From Pseudoalteromonas rubra (GTDB taxonomy: Bacteria; Pseudomonadota; Gammaproteobacteria; Enterobacterales; Alteromonadaceae): a stretch of 64,000 nucleotides of DNA. The translations under genes and the position numbers were made by a program. The notes below the pieces were generated by a model. It saw only the letters and a list, made by a program, of their open reading frames with translations. It did not search any database and was not told the DNA's origin. Shown piece after piece: positions 50,671 to 59,676 of the stretch (positions within the stretch are counted from its first letter, which is position 1; each line of letters starts with the position of its first letter). The stretch is from the NCBI RefSeq assembly GCF_005887115.1, contig NZ_PNCJ01000019.1, forward strand, positions 62,001 through 126,000, written 5' to 3'.

Positions 50671-51960
50671 GTGAGCAATATTAACGCGATTGATTTAGCC
50701 TTTGATAAAGCCCATATCTGGCACCCCTACACCTCCATGCAGGATCCTCTGCCCGTTTACCCGGCAAGCCATACCCAGGACAACCGTATCCACCTGGAAA
50801 CAGGCGAAGAATTAATTGATGGTATGGCATCCTGGTGGAGCGCCATTCATGGCTATAACCACCCCGACATTGTCACTGCAATTACTGAGCAAGCAGGCAA
50901 GATGAGTCATGTAATGTTTGGCGGACTGACCCATGCACCAGCGGTTGAGTTGTGTAAAAAGTTGGTTGCCATGACCCCGGCCCCCCTCAATAAAGTGTTC
51001 CTGGCAGACAGCGGATCGGTTAGCGTTGAAGTGGCGATTAAAATGGCTCTGCAGTACTGGCTGAGCCAGGGCCATACACGCAAAACTAAACTGATGACAG
51101 CGCAAAAAGGCTATCATGGCGATACCTTTGCCGCCATGAGTGTGTGCGATCCGGTGAATTCTATGCACAGCATGTATCAGGGCTTTCTGCCGGAGCATGT
51201 TTTTGTGCCAGCACCCTCCGGGCGCTTTCATGAACGGGCATGTGAAGAAGAGCTTGCGCAACTTGAAGCGTCATTTGCAGCCCATCATCAGGAGGTTGCC
51301 GCATTTATCATTGAGCCTATCGTACAAAACGCCGGCGGGATGAACTTCTATCACCCGGATTACCTGAAAAAGCTCCGCACACTGTGCGACCAATATGATG
51401 TTTTGCTGATCCTCGATGAGATAGCGACCGGCTTTGGCCGTACCGGAAAATTATTTGCCTGCGAGCACGCCGACATTAGCCCGGATATTCTGTGCCTGGG
51501 TAAAGCCCTCACCGGCGGCACCATGACACTGTCGGCAACGCTCACCACAGATGAGATAGCCATTGGGATCAGTCAGGGCGAAGCCAAAGTACTGATGCAC
51601 GGCCCCACCTTTATGGGTAATCCGCTGGCCTGCGCTGCTGCAAATGCAAGCCTGACCCTGCTACAAAGTAATGCCTGGCAACAACAGGTCCAGCGCCTGG
51701 CAAATAGTTTAACGTTGCTCGAGCGTTGTAAAACACTGGAGGCAGTGCAGGATGTCAGAGTGCTGGGCGCAATCGGGGTGGTTGAAGTAAACCGCACTAT
51801 AGATGTGGCAAAGATACAGCGCTTTTTTATTAAAAAAGGCTTGTGGATCCGCCCGTTTGGCAGGCTGATTTATCTGATGCCTCCGTATATCACACCGGAT
51901 GAAGATATCGCGCAGCTGGCTGATGGGGTTTATGACGCCATCGCACAGAACGCGTACTAG
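50671..51960 (+). CDS. bioA: Adenosylmethionine-8-amino-7-oxononanoate aminotransferase
   Basis: PLP-dependent transamination giving 7,8-diaminopelargonate with SAM as amino donor; 429 residues. The PLP lysine is Lys278 (CLGKALTGG), with LILDEIATGFGRTG upstream. The start is a GTG at 50671, preceded by AAGG seven bases away; both lie against the BirA operator. Divergent from bioBFCD, with a terminator after the stop. Confidence 0.96.
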   Translation: MSNINAIDLAFDKAHIWHPYTSMQDPLPVYPASHTQDNRIHLETGEELIDGMASWWSAIHGYNHPDIVTAITEQAGKMSHVMFGGLTHAPAVELCKKLVAMTPAPLNKVFLADSGSVSVEVAIKMALQYWLSQGHTRKTKLMTAQKGYHGDTFAAMSVCDPVNSMHSMYQGFLPEHVFVPAPSGRFHERACEEELAQLEASFAAHHQEVAAFIIEPIVQNAGGMNFYHPDYLKKLRTLCDQYDVLLILDEIATGFGRTGKLFACEHADISPDILCLGKALTGGTMTLSATLTTDEIAIGISQGEAKVLMHGPTFMGNPLACAAANASLTLLQSNAWQQQVQRLANSLTLLERCKTLEAVQDVRVLGAIGVVEVNRTIDVAKIQRFFIKKGLWIRPFGRLIYLMPPYITPDEDIAQLADGVYDAIAQNAY

Positions 51961-51977
51961 TTTTCCTCAGCACAGCT

Positions 51978-52016
51978 AAAAAGTGCGACAATAAAAGCGA
52001 AATTGGCACTTTTTTT
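51978..52016 (+). terminator. Rho-independent terminator of bioA
   Basis: AAAAAGTGC at 51978-51986 pairs with GCACTTTTT at 52006-52014; long loop and T-run. Confidence 0.75.
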
Positions 52017-52134
52017 GCCAATTTTGCAATTATTTAAGATATTTCATCGTTTGTACCTGAAATCATTTCATGGCTTTGTTAGACTAGGCGACTTTGATTG
52101 TAAATTTCGAAATAGAGTTGAGAATCGAGTAACT

Positions 52135-53472
52135 ATGCAACAAACCGTCAAATTGCAGCCAGCTGAAGCTTATCAGCCACCGCGCTTTACTGTTTATCAA
52201 CACCGTCAGATTGATAAAATTGAGCAACTTGAAAAACTGCCTGAGCACCTGCGCTTCCAGATGAAGGTGGTTGCAAACGTTTTCCCTTTCCGCGTGAACA
52301 ACTATGTTATTGATGAACTGATTGACTGGGACAAAGTACCTAACGATCCCGTTTTTCAGCTTACTTTCCCGCAGCGTGGCATGCTGGACGACGAGTCGTA
52401 CGAAGAAATGGCCGCACTGCTTAAGCGTGAGCACACGCCAGAAGAAGTTTTTGAGCTATCAACCAAGTTAAGACAAAAGCTTAATCCGCATCCAGCCGGT
52501 CAGATGGACAAAAACGTCCCCACCTTTGACGGTGAGCGCGTTGAGGGTATTCAGCACAAATACAAAGAAACCGTGCTGTTCTTCCCGGCACAGGGCCAGT
52601 ACTGTCACTCTTACTGTACTTTCTGTTTCCGCTGGGCACAGTTCGTTGGTAAAGCAACCCGCTTCAACAACAACGACGAAGATCTGCTACACAGTTATCT
52701 GGAAGAGCACACAGAAGTGACCGATCTGCTTATGACAGGCGGTGACCCTATGGTAATGCGTACTGTTAAGCTACGTAAATACCTGGAAGCGCTGAAAGAG
52801 CCGCGCTTTGATCATATTCGTACTATTCGTATTGGTACTAAGTCTCTGACTTTCTGGCCATTCCGTTATGTGACCGATCCAGATGCGCAAGACTTGTTAG
52901 CCCTGCTTAAAGAGCTGGTCGACGCCGGTAAGCATGTGTCTATTATGGCGCACGTTAATCACAAACAAGAGCTACGCACTGACATTGCCAAAGAAGCGAT
53001 TAAATTGCTACGTAAGACTGGTGTACAGATCCGTACTCAGGCACCTTTGCTTAACCACCTCAACACCGACCCTAAGATGTGGTCTGAGATGTGGAAAGAG
53101 CAAACACAAATGGGCATGATCCCTTATTACATGTTCATTGAGCGTGATACCGGTGCAAAGCGTTACTTTGAATTACCGCTTTACAAGACCTGGGAAATCT
53201 TCCGCGATGCCTATAAAGAAGTATCGGGTGTGAGCCGCACAGTACGTGGACCTTCCATGAGTGCCGGACCGGGTAAGGTTGAAGTTTCTGGTGTAACAGA
53301 AATCAACGGCGAAAAAGTGTTTGTATTACGTTTTATTCAGGCCCGTAACCCGGATTGGGTGCAAAGACCTTTCTTTGCCAAATACGATGAAGAAGCGACC
53401 TGGCTGGATGGCCTTAAGCCGGCATTTGGCGAGGAAAAATTCTTCTGGCAGGACGAATACGAAGCCATGTAA
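52135..53472 (+). CDS. Lysine-2,3-aminomutase-like radical SAM/PLP enzyme (KamA family)
   Basis: A 445-residue protein. The radical SAM cluster motif is Cys157, Cys161, Cys164 (YCHSYCTFCF) and a PLP lysine candidate is Lys381 in the loop SMSAGPGKVEV. The region where aminomutases have a HVLDxVxGAxHF-type strand reads YMFIERDTGAKRYFELP, which differs from both EpmB and lysine 2,3-aminomutase. The substrate is therefore not predictable. ATG 52135 is chosen; the 44 codons upstream look non-coding. It is a single gene with its own terminator. Confidence 0.85.
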   Translation: MQQTVKLQPAEAYQPPRFTVYQHRQIDKIEQLEKLPEHLRFQMKVVANVFPFRVNNYVIDELIDWDKVPNDPVFQLTFPQRGMLDDESYEEMAALLKREHTPEEVFELSTKLRQKLNPHPAGQMDKNVPTFDGERVEGIQHKYKETVLFFPAQGQYCHSYCTFCFRWAQFVGKATRFNNNDEDLLHSYLEEHTEVTDLLMTGGDPMVMRTVKLRKYLEALKEPRFDHIRTIRIGTKSLTFWPFRYVTDPDAQDLLALLKELVDAGKHVSIMAHVNHKQELRTDIAKEAIKLLRKTGVQIRTQAPLLNHLNTDPKMWSEMWKEQTQMGMIPYYMFIERDTGAKRYFELPLYKTWEIFRDAYKEVSGVSRTVRGPSMSAGPGKVEVSGVTEINGEKVFVLRFIQARNPDWVQRPFFAKYDEEATWLDGLKPAFGEEKFFWQDEYEAM

Positions 53473-53488
53473 GGGTTCAAGTTACAAG

Positions 53489-53515
53489 AAAGCCGACAAC
53501 GTTGTCGGCTTTTTC
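53489..53515 (+). terminator. Rho-independent terminator of the KamA-like gene
   Basis: A 24-base palindrome AAAGCCGACAAC and complement (53489-53512) with a T-run; the two arms meet at the centre. Confidence 0.85.
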
Positions 53516-53539
53516 TTTTCAGATAATCGCTTATTGCAA

Positions 53540-53974
53540 CTACCACTCAAACATATAGGCCATTTTACTGATGGTTCTCAGTGCCACACCATGCGTGTTA
53601 CGTTTGGCATATAAGTGCTGCATTGACTTATCTTTCACTTCGCCGACTATCACTTCTTTGACCTGATACCCCATCGCCTGTGCTGCACTGGTGTAAGCAA
53701 CAAACTCCCAGCGCTTGATATTGGTGTTATCAGCTATCACCAGCGGGATCCCCTCAGCTAGCGCATTGATAAAGCGTGCCAGGTTCAGATTATGGTATTC
53801 CGGCAGTCTGAACTTTTCAAAATGATATTCGCCCTGCTCATTATGAAAGTAATCATCAGTTGAACAAATGATGAATTGCGTTTCGTCACCTGCTACCAGC
53901 TCATCTGCCAGTGCGTAAGCGTAATGTGTTTTCCCAGAGCCAGGTAATCCCCGTAATATAAATGCCTGTTTCAT
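53540..53974 (-). CDS. P-loop kinase-like ATPase
   Basis: A 144-residue small NTPase. Walker A GLPGSGKTHYAYAL is at residues 9-22, and STDDYF near 40 and VIADNTNIKRWEFV near 75-88 are typical of the zeta-toxin/polynucleotide-kinase-like AAA_33 group. It convergently faces the KamA-like gene. No antitoxin is adjacent, so a toxin role is not supported. Substrate unknown. Confidence 0.75.
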   Translation of the reverse strand: MKQAFILRGLPGSGKTHYAYALADELVAGDETQFIICSTDDYFHNEQGEYHFEKFRLPEYHNLNLARFINALAEGIPLVIADNTNIKRWEFVAYTSAAQAMGYQVKEVIVGEVKDKSMQHLYAKRNTHGVALRTISKMAYMFEW

Positions 53975-54335
53975 CTATTGAACGACTTATATCCAGTTTT
54001 TCTTAGTAGTAGAAGGATATAATGCCATAAATTTTGCATTTAAGTAATTCATCAGACAAAAGGCCGCGCTTTTTTAGTGTCAGCCCTTCAATCTGATCGC
54101 ACTTTTCCACAACAAAACGTCATATTGCGCAAATATCAATCAATAGTTTTGCACTGACCGCAGCCAAGTGCAAAAAAGCCCAAAGAAATTACCCTGCACC
54201 CGCATTTGATGGTTTTTTTATGCGTCTATCGCAGGTAAGATACGACATAGCTGACTGCGCAAAAAGCGTGGTCATGGCAGTGAGTTAAACAACACACGCA
54301 ACAGACTAATTATAAATAATCATTTTGGAGTAAAG
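53975..54335. other. Intergenic region upstream of asnS
   Basis: About 361 bases without a gene. It carries an inverted repeat TTTTGCACT (54147-54155) facing AGTGCAAAA (54167-54175) with an 11-base loop. No T-run follows, so it looks more like an operator or leader hairpin. It should hold the asnS promoter. Confidence 0.5.
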
Positions 54336-55733
54336 ATGAGCCACACAGCGATAACGGAGCTACTAGCAGGCACCGTTGCGGTAGACAGCCAAGTTACTGT
54401 AAAAGGCTGGATCCGTACACGACGCGATTCAAAAGCGGGTATTTCATTCCTAGCCGTCCATGACGGTTCTTGTTTCGATCCTATTCAAGCCGTAGTCCCT
54501 AATTCGCTTAATAATTATGAAGAAGTGACTCGTCTTACCGCTGGCTGCTCTGTGGCCGTGACCGGTGTTCTGGTGGCCTCTGAAGGTCAGGGGCAGGCTT
54601 TTGAAATTCAGGCTAACAAAGTAGAAGTACTGGGCTGGGTTGAGAATCCGGATACTTACCCGATGGCAGCAAAGCGTCACAGCATCGAATATCTGCGTGA
54701 ACATGCACACCTGCGTCCACGCACCAACGTTATTGGCGCGGTTACTCGCGTTCGTAACTGTTTGTCGCAAGCTATCCACCGTTTCTTCCACGAAAGAGGT
54801 TACATGTGGATCAGCACTCCTATCATCACAGCAAGTGACTGTGAAGGTGCCGGCGAAATGTTCCGTGTTTCTACACTGGATATGCAAAACCTACCACGCA
54901 CAGACAAAGGCGACATTGATTACAGCGAAGACTTTTTTGGCAAAGAAGCTTTCCTGACCGTTTCTGGTCAGCTGAACGGCGAAACGTATGCCAGCGCCAT
55001 GTCAAAAATCTATACGTTTGGCCCAACGTTCCGCGCTGAAAACTCGAATACCTCGCGTCACTTGGCGGAATTCTGGATGGTTGAGCCGGAAGTGGCGTTT
55101 GCCGATCTGGACGACATTGCAGCCCTTGCCGAAGACATGCTGAAATATGCCTTTAAAGCGGTATTGGAAGAGCGCCGTGACGACATGGAGTTCTTTGCAC
55201 AACGTATCGAAAAACAGGCAATCACACGTCTGGAGTCCTTTATCGACAAAGACTTCGCACAGGTTGATTATACCGATGCGATCGAGATCCTGAAAAACTG
55301 TGGTAAGAAGTTTGAATTCCCGGTTGACTGGGGCGTAGATCTGCAATCAGAGCACGAGCGTTACCTGGCAGAAGAGCACTTTAACGCGCCGGTTGTTATC
55401 AAGAACTACCCGCGTGACATCAAAGCTTTCTACATGCGCCAGAACGAAGACGGCAAAACCGTTGCCGCAATGGACGTTGTTGCACCGGGCATCGGTGAAA
55501 TCATCGGTGGCTCTCAGCGTGAAGAGCGTCTGGATGTGCTTGATAAGCGTCTGGAAGAAATGGGTCTGGATAAAGAAGACTACAGCTGGTACCGCGACCT
55601 GCGTAAATACGGCACAGTGCCGCACTCAGGCTTCGGTCTAGGCTTTGAGCGCCTGGTTGCTTATGTAACCGGTATGGGCAACGTCCGTGACGTTATCGCC
55701 TTCCCGCGCACCAAAGGTAGTGCAACTTACTAA
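54336..55733 (+). CDS. asnS: Asparaginyl-tRNA synthetase
   Basis: A class IIb synthetase of 465 residues. The N-terminal OB-fold anticodon-binding domain ([16 protein letters not shown]) is followed by the class II core: motif 2 in [22 protein letters not shown] and motif 3 in [20 protein letters not shown] site lies before ATG. Strong codon bias and terminator suggest a well-expressed single gene. Confidence 0.97.
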   Translation: MSHTAITELLAGTVAVDSQVTVKGWIRTRRDSKAGISFLAVHDGSCFDPIQAVVPNSLNNYEEVTRLTAGCSVAVTGVLVASEGQGQAFEIQANKVEVLGWVENPDTYPMAAKRHSIEYLREHAHLRPRTNVIGAVTRVRNCLSQAIHRFFHERGYMWISTPIITASDCEGAGEMFRVSTLDMQNLPRTDKGDIDYSEDFFGKEAFLTVSGQLNGETYASAMSKIYTFGPTFRAENSNTSRHLAEFWMVEPEVAFADLDDIAALAEDMLKYAFKAVLEERRDDMEFFAQRIEKQAITRLESFIDKDFAQVDYTDAIEILKNCGKKFEFPVDWGVDLQSEHERYLAEEHFNAPVVIKNYPRDIKAFYMRQNEDGKTVAAMDVVAPGIGEIIGGSQREERLDVLDKRLEEMGLDKEDYSWYRDLRKYGTVPHSGFGLGFERLVAYVTGMGNVRDVIAFPRTKGSATY

Positions 55734-55747
55734 TCTGATTTAGTTTT

Positions 55748-55773
55748 AAAAAGCCCCGCTTGGGGCTTTTTTT
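55748..55773 (+). terminator. Rho-independent terminator of asnS
   Basis: AAAAAGCCCC (55748-55757) with GGGGCTTTTT (55762-55771) and a T-run. Confidence 0.9.
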
Positions 55774-55786
55774 ATGCCTGTTGGAC

Positions 55787-57004
55787 TTATTGGGCTACAG
55801 CATAGTTCTGGCACGCACCCAATTCGGTGTACCTGTGCGCATGCCCTTCAGTCATAGGTGTAACACCATGCAAAGGACCACCGTTAACCCGCCAGTTTTT
55901 TCCTGCAAAGCTCACGACATCTCCTGTGTGGTACACACTCGGGTAAGCTTGCCAGGACTCGGCACAAGGCTGGCATTTAGGTAGAACGTCCCCAATGGCA
56001 TCCAGGAGCTTATTCTCACCGCGCGCGTCCTGATGCAGCTCCCAGATAAAAATGCCCGGATAACCATTGTCGGCAACAAACTGTGACTTGGTACGCACCA
56101 GCTCCGGTGTCTCCCAAAAATGCAGATAGTTATCCAGCTCATAAAAGCCCGCGTTGTAATCAACGCCAAGTCCGTCAACAAAGGTTTCGACAATGTCTCG
56201 TGCCGTATAAGTCATCACAGGGCCACTCACCCCGTCTGGGAAGGACTTATTATAAAAAGGAATACCTAAGCTGGTTTTACTCACGTCATACTTAGTGATC
56301 ATGCTTTGGCTCCACTGTGCAGGATTAACCAAGCCATCGTGGATATAAGACCAGGCGGCATGGTGGTTTTTCGGTGAGCCACCCCAGCCGCCGGTATAGT
56401 CATAAGCCATGAAGCGTATGTAATCGGCATGCTCATCTAAGTCCGGGTGGAAGTTAATCCCCGACCAACCACCGGCCTGAACATCAACACTCACTTCAAG
56501 ATGTGCGGGTAATGCGGCTCTGAGATCTTTGACCAGGTTAAGCAAATAACCGCTCTCTACCGGGTTTGGCTGGTTGTAGGTACTCCAGTCTTCCCAGTCG
56601 ACATCGATACCGTCCAGGTTGTGCAGCTCAGCGTAAGCAACCAGGTTTTTTACCAGGTTGGCCCGTGCCTGCTCATCCATAGACAGAAAGTCGACGCCGG
56701 CACCGCCTACTGAGATCATGACGCCTGTGTTGTTAGCATGGGCATGTGCCACAATATCATCAATATAGCGATCAGCTTCAAGTGTATTCAGCGTACCATC
56801 GGCATTGGGATAGGCAAATGCCACTATAATATGGGTGAGCTTATCGGTAGCCAGGTCCTGAACATCCAGTTGACCTCCCGCAGGGTAATCCCAGGTAGAA
56901 TAAAAGCCTTCAACTCGTGGACAGAAAGCCTCTTGTGCCCATGCAGACTGCATTGACAGGCCAGATATAGCCACAGCTAAAGTAAGACAGGTTTTCTTAA
57001 ACAT
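55787..57004 (-). CDS. Secreted GH18 chitinase with C-terminal chitin-binding module
   Basis: A 405-residue enzyme with a signal peptide (to AWA, residue 23). The GH18 motif DGIDVDWE gives catalytic Glu138. The C-terminal part after CQPCAESW (YHTGDVVSFAGKNWRVNG) looks like a carbohydrate-binding family 5/12 module with two aromatic residues. ATG 57004 is preferred because GGAG lies six bases upstream. It should cut chitin outside the cell. Confidence 0.9.
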   Translation of the reverse strand: MFKKTCLTLAVAISGLSMQSAWAQEAFCPRVEGFYSTWDYPAGGQLDVQDLATDKLTHIIVAFAYPNADGTLNTLEADRYIDDIVAHAHANNTGVMISVGGAGVDFLSMDEQARANLVKNLVAYAELHNLDGIDVDWEDWSTYNQPNPVESGYLLNLVKDLRAALPAHLEVSVDVQAGGWSGINFHPDLDEHADYIRFMAYDYTGGWGGSPKNHHAAWSYIHDGLVNPAQWSQSMITKYDVSKTSLGIPFYNKSFPDGVSGPVMTYTARDIVETFVDGLGVDYNAGFYELDNYLHFWETPELVRTKSQFVADNGYPGIFIWELHQDARGENKLLDAIGDVLPKCQPCAESWQAYPSVYHTGDVVSFAGKNWRVNGGPLHGVTPMTEGHAHRYTELGACQNYAVAQ

Positions 57005-57118
57005 AACGTGCTCCATGTTGTATAAATATTAAACACAACAAATATCACGTTAACAAAAAATTTAAAATTGAAGATTTATAATAATGGGAGAGAATAGCCA
57101 AGCACTGCAGGGGTAAAA

Positions 57119-57145
57119 GTAAAGGCCGCTAACATTAAACGGCCT
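57119..57145 (-). terminator. Terminator of fklB
   Basis: A 6-bp GC-rich stem (AGGCCG at 57123-57128 with CGGCCT at 57140-57145) and a moderate U-run on the minus strand. Confidence 0.65.
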
Positions 57146-57156
57146 CTGGCGTTAGA

Positions 57157-57774
57157 TTATAGTACTTCTAACAGCTCAACATCGAAGATCAATGTTGAGA
57201 AAGGTGCGATTGATGCACCGGCACCACGCTCGCCGTAGGCAAGGTCGTGTGGTACATACAGACGCCATTTAGAGCCAACAGACATTAGCTGTAGTGCTTC
57301 AGTCCAACCTTTGATTACGCCATTTACTGGGAACTCAGCAGGCTGACCACGCTCGTAAGAGCTGTCGAATACGTTACCGTTGATCAGAGTACCGTGGTAA
57401 TGAACACGAACAGTTGAATCAGCTGCTGGCTTGTCGCCTTCACCTGTTTCGATCACTTCGTACTGCAGACCAGACTCAGTGACTGTGATTTCAGCGCGCT
57501 TGGCATTTTCTTCCAGGAATGCAGTGCCTTCAGCAGCCAGTACTTTAGCTTCTTCTTCACGACGCTGTTGAATTTCTGCATTGATTTTTTCGAATGCAGC
57601 CTGGATCTCAGGGATCTCGACACGGAATGCTTCACCGGCGTAGGCATCTTTCATACCTTCAAATACCGAGTTCAGGTTCAAACCTTCAAACGGGTTAGAC
57701 TTAAGCTGCTCACCCATTTGCAAACCAATACCATAACTTGCCTTTTCAGCATCTGTGTTGAATAAATCTGACAT
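57157..57774 (-). CDS. fklB: FKBP-type peptidyl-prolyl isomerase FklB
   Basis: A cytosolic rotamase of 205 residues. The N-terminal helical dimerisation domain (SYGIGLQMGEQLKSNPFEGLNL) is followed by an FKBP domain (VRVHYHGTLINGNVFDSSYERGQP, VPHDLAYGERGAG). There is no signal peptide, so it fits FklB/FKBP22 rather than secreted Mip. It is monocistronic. Confidence 0.92.
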   Translation of the reverse strand: MSDLFNTDAEKASYGIGLQMGEQLKSNPFEGLNLNSVFEGMKDAYAGEAFRVEIPEIQAAFEKINAEIQQRREEEAKVLAAEGTAFLEENAKRAEITVTESGLQYEVIETGEGDKPAADSTVRVHYHGTLINGNVFDSSYERGQPAEFPVNGVIKGWTEALQLMSVGSKWRLYVPHDLAYGERGAGASIAPFSTLIFDVELLEVL

Positions 57775-57928
57775 ATTAGATCCACTTATTTATCAGTTTA
57801 AAAGAAGCGGCAGTGTATCACAGCACACAGATGACTAACAGGGAGGCGAATAACTTTATAGAAACAGCAGGGTTGGAGGTAATGTGCAGGCAGCCTGACT
57901 GCCTGCGACTATAGCCAGTAGCTTGCGC

Positions 57929-58297
57929 CTATTGCGTTTTGCTGTAACTTTTCTGTTTGAACTCTCTGACGATGAAAGTGGCAAACGGTAAACTGAGCGT
58001 CAAACCTATGATTAGCTCGCTACTATAACCCACCAAACGCTCGGTGAAATAACAACCAAAGCCAACTACGCCAAACACGGAAATAACAGCACCAGCAATC
58101 ATAGGGAATAACTTTTCATACTTGGTGATGATGTGACCCACCAACAGGTTGAAGGCAAAAGTATACAACAAAGTTATCCAGATACTGGGATACTCCTGAC
58201 CATCAATTGCCAATACCAACGCAGCCTGCAGACCACTTAAATAGAAGAAACTGAAAATCACCCATAACGAACTATGAATAACAACTTGCTTAGTCAT
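57929..58297 (-). CDS. Uncharacterised four-helix membrane protein (122 aa)
   Basis: A small membrane protein with about four hydrophobic helices. ATG 58297 is chosen over a GTG three bases earlier because an AGGAGG site is five bases upstream. The proximity to the tRNA-Ser terminator (U-run about 15 bases from the start) means it needs its own promoter within or before the tRNA gene. It resembles in size, but not sequence, the membrane protein at 58561. Family not recognised. Confidence 0.6.
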   Translation of the reverse strand: MTKQVVIHSSLWVIFSFFYLSGLQAALVLAIDGQEYPSIWITLLYTFAFNLLVGHIITKYEKLFPMIAGAVISVFGVVGFGCYFTERLVGYSSELIIGLTLSLPFATFIVREFKQKSYSKTQ

Positions 58298-58312
58298 CAC
58301 TGCCTCCTAACG

Positions 58313-58338
58313 AAAAAAACCGCCGTATAGGCGGTTTT
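58313..58338 (-). terminator. Rho-independent terminator of tRNA-Ser
   Basis: On the minus strand a 9-bp stem (58330-58338 with 58316-58324) and a U-run. It stands between the tRNA and the membrane protein gene. Confidence 0.85.
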
Positions 58339-58348
58339 GGGAATGAGG

Positions 58349-58439
58349 TGGCGGAGAGATAGGGATTTGAACCCTAGATACGCTATTAACGTATGCCGGT
58401 TTTCAAGACCGGTGCTTTCAACCACTCAGCCATCTCTCC
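58349..58439 (-). tRNA. tRNA-Ser (anticodon TGA)
   Basis: A 91-base class II tRNA with encoded CCA. The acceptor stem pairs GGAGAGA with TCTCTCC, the discriminator is G, and the anticodon loop CTTGAAA gives anticodon TGA (58405-58403). A long variable arm is present, and the T-loop GGTTCAAATCC is standard. It reads UCA and related Ser codons. Confidence 0.96.
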
Positions 58440-58560
58440 GTTGTTGGCGCGCATTCTATTGTGCTGCGGCGTAAATGTAAAGTCTTAATTCAAGATTTTG
58501 CAAAAGTAATACTTAGTTGGTTATCTTTCATTCATTTTGCTCACTTTTAGGGGTTAGCGG

Positions 58561-58932
58561 CTAATAATACTGCTTTGGTCTTCTCGCAAACAGTGCACCG
58601 ATTAGGCTCACCCCAACACATACGAGTATCACAAAAGCCATATCCACGATGCCCTGCGTTGGATCAATGACTGGAAACAGATGTTCAATGAAAATAGGAA
58701 TGACAGACATGACCGTCACACAACTGAGCACCTTAAATGCACGACTAAAGTCAAAGCGTCGACTGTAACTCATCCAACTTGTTAAAATAAGCAGGAAGCA
58801 AGCTGGCGATAATAATGCTAGCCACACCTCGCTAATGTGCGGCAGTAAGATACCAGTAGAAACACACCCTAAAATACCCCAGACAATCCAGGTCCACCAA
58901 TTCTCCCGTTCTTTTAAAAATAGATTGCCCAT
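58561..58932 (-). CDS. Uncharacterised membrane protein (123 aa)
   Basis: A small integral membrane protein with about four hydrophobic segments. It starts MGNLFLKERENWWTW and ends RRPKQYY with a positive C terminus. It lies directly upstream of the tRNA-Ser on the same strand. I do not recognise a family. Confidence 0.6.
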   Translation of the reverse strand: MGNLFLKERENWWTWIVWGILGCVSTGILLPHISEVWLALLSPACFLLILTSWMSYSRRFDFSRAFKVLSCVTVMSVIPIFIEHLFPVIDPTQGIVDMAFVILVCVGVSLIGALFARRPKQYY

Positions 58933-59108
58933 TACTATTCTTCTTATAATTGTGTTCTGAGACTGCTAAGCTTTAGCCTAACAAATATTCAGGTCACAAA
59001 ACAACCGCAAGACGAAGAATTAGTGGACTAAGTTCCTTTTTTAATGACGTACATCATAGTCTCAAAGACCTGCCTGCTGTCGAGATAAGGGATTCACTTT
59101 CGATAAAG

Positions 59109-59546
59109 TCATTCGCCTATGTCTTCATTCCATAAGTCCGGGCGAGCTTTGATAAAGTCTTCCATCATAGTGATGCACTCAGGAGCCTGGCGGACATCTA
59201 ACTCTACGCCATGTTCACGAAGTAACGCTTCATTGCCCATAAAGTTTTTATTTTCCCCTATCACTACTTTCGGTATACCGTAAAGCATGACAGTTCCTGA
59301 GCACATTGGGCAAGGCGACAATGTGGTATATAATGTACACTCTTTATATACCGCAGCGCTCAAACGGCCAGCATTTTCCAGAGCATCCATTTCGCCATGT
59401 AGCACTGTGCTGCCCTTCTGAACTCTCTGGTTATGCCCACGTCCAATTATTTGACCTTTATGGACCAGAACAGAACCAATCGGGATCCCTCCTTCATCAA
59501 GACCCTTTTTCGCTTCTTCAATCGCGGCCGCTAAAAATTTATCCAT
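59109..59546 (-). CDS. Cytosine/nucleoside deaminase of the yeast FCY1 type
   Basis: A zinc hydrolase of 145 residues. Zinc ligands are His50 (LHGEMDA, with Glu52 as proton shuttle), Cys79 and Cys82 (SPCPMC). From EGGIPIGSVL through RGHNQRVQKGS and TLYTTLSPC to WNEDIGE the protein follows the fungal cytosine deaminase pattern rather than TadA or E. coli CodA. ATG 59546 has an AGGAG site eight bases away. Activity on cytosine is inferred. Confidence 0.85.
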   Translation of the reverse strand: MDKFLAAAIEEAKKGLDEGGIPIGSVLVHKGQIIGRGHNQRVQKGSTVLHGEMDALENAGRLSAAVYKECTLYTTLSPCPMCSGTVMLYGIPKVVIGENKNFMGNEALLREHGVELDVRQAPECITMMEDFIKARPDLWNEDIGE

Positions 59547-59676
59547 CGTTGCACTCCTGATGTTGATTACTGCATATTGAAGACCCTGTATCCTCAATAA
59601 CACTCAAATTAGCACCCAATTGAGGACAAAATAAGAATAGCCCAACTCTGGATTCGGTGATGCCATCAGAACAAAA

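Noticed and set aside
53540-53974. Zeta-toxin-like reading of the P-loop kinase
   Set aside because: The fold group includes toxins, but there is no adjacent antitoxin gene and no other toxin-antitoxin sign.
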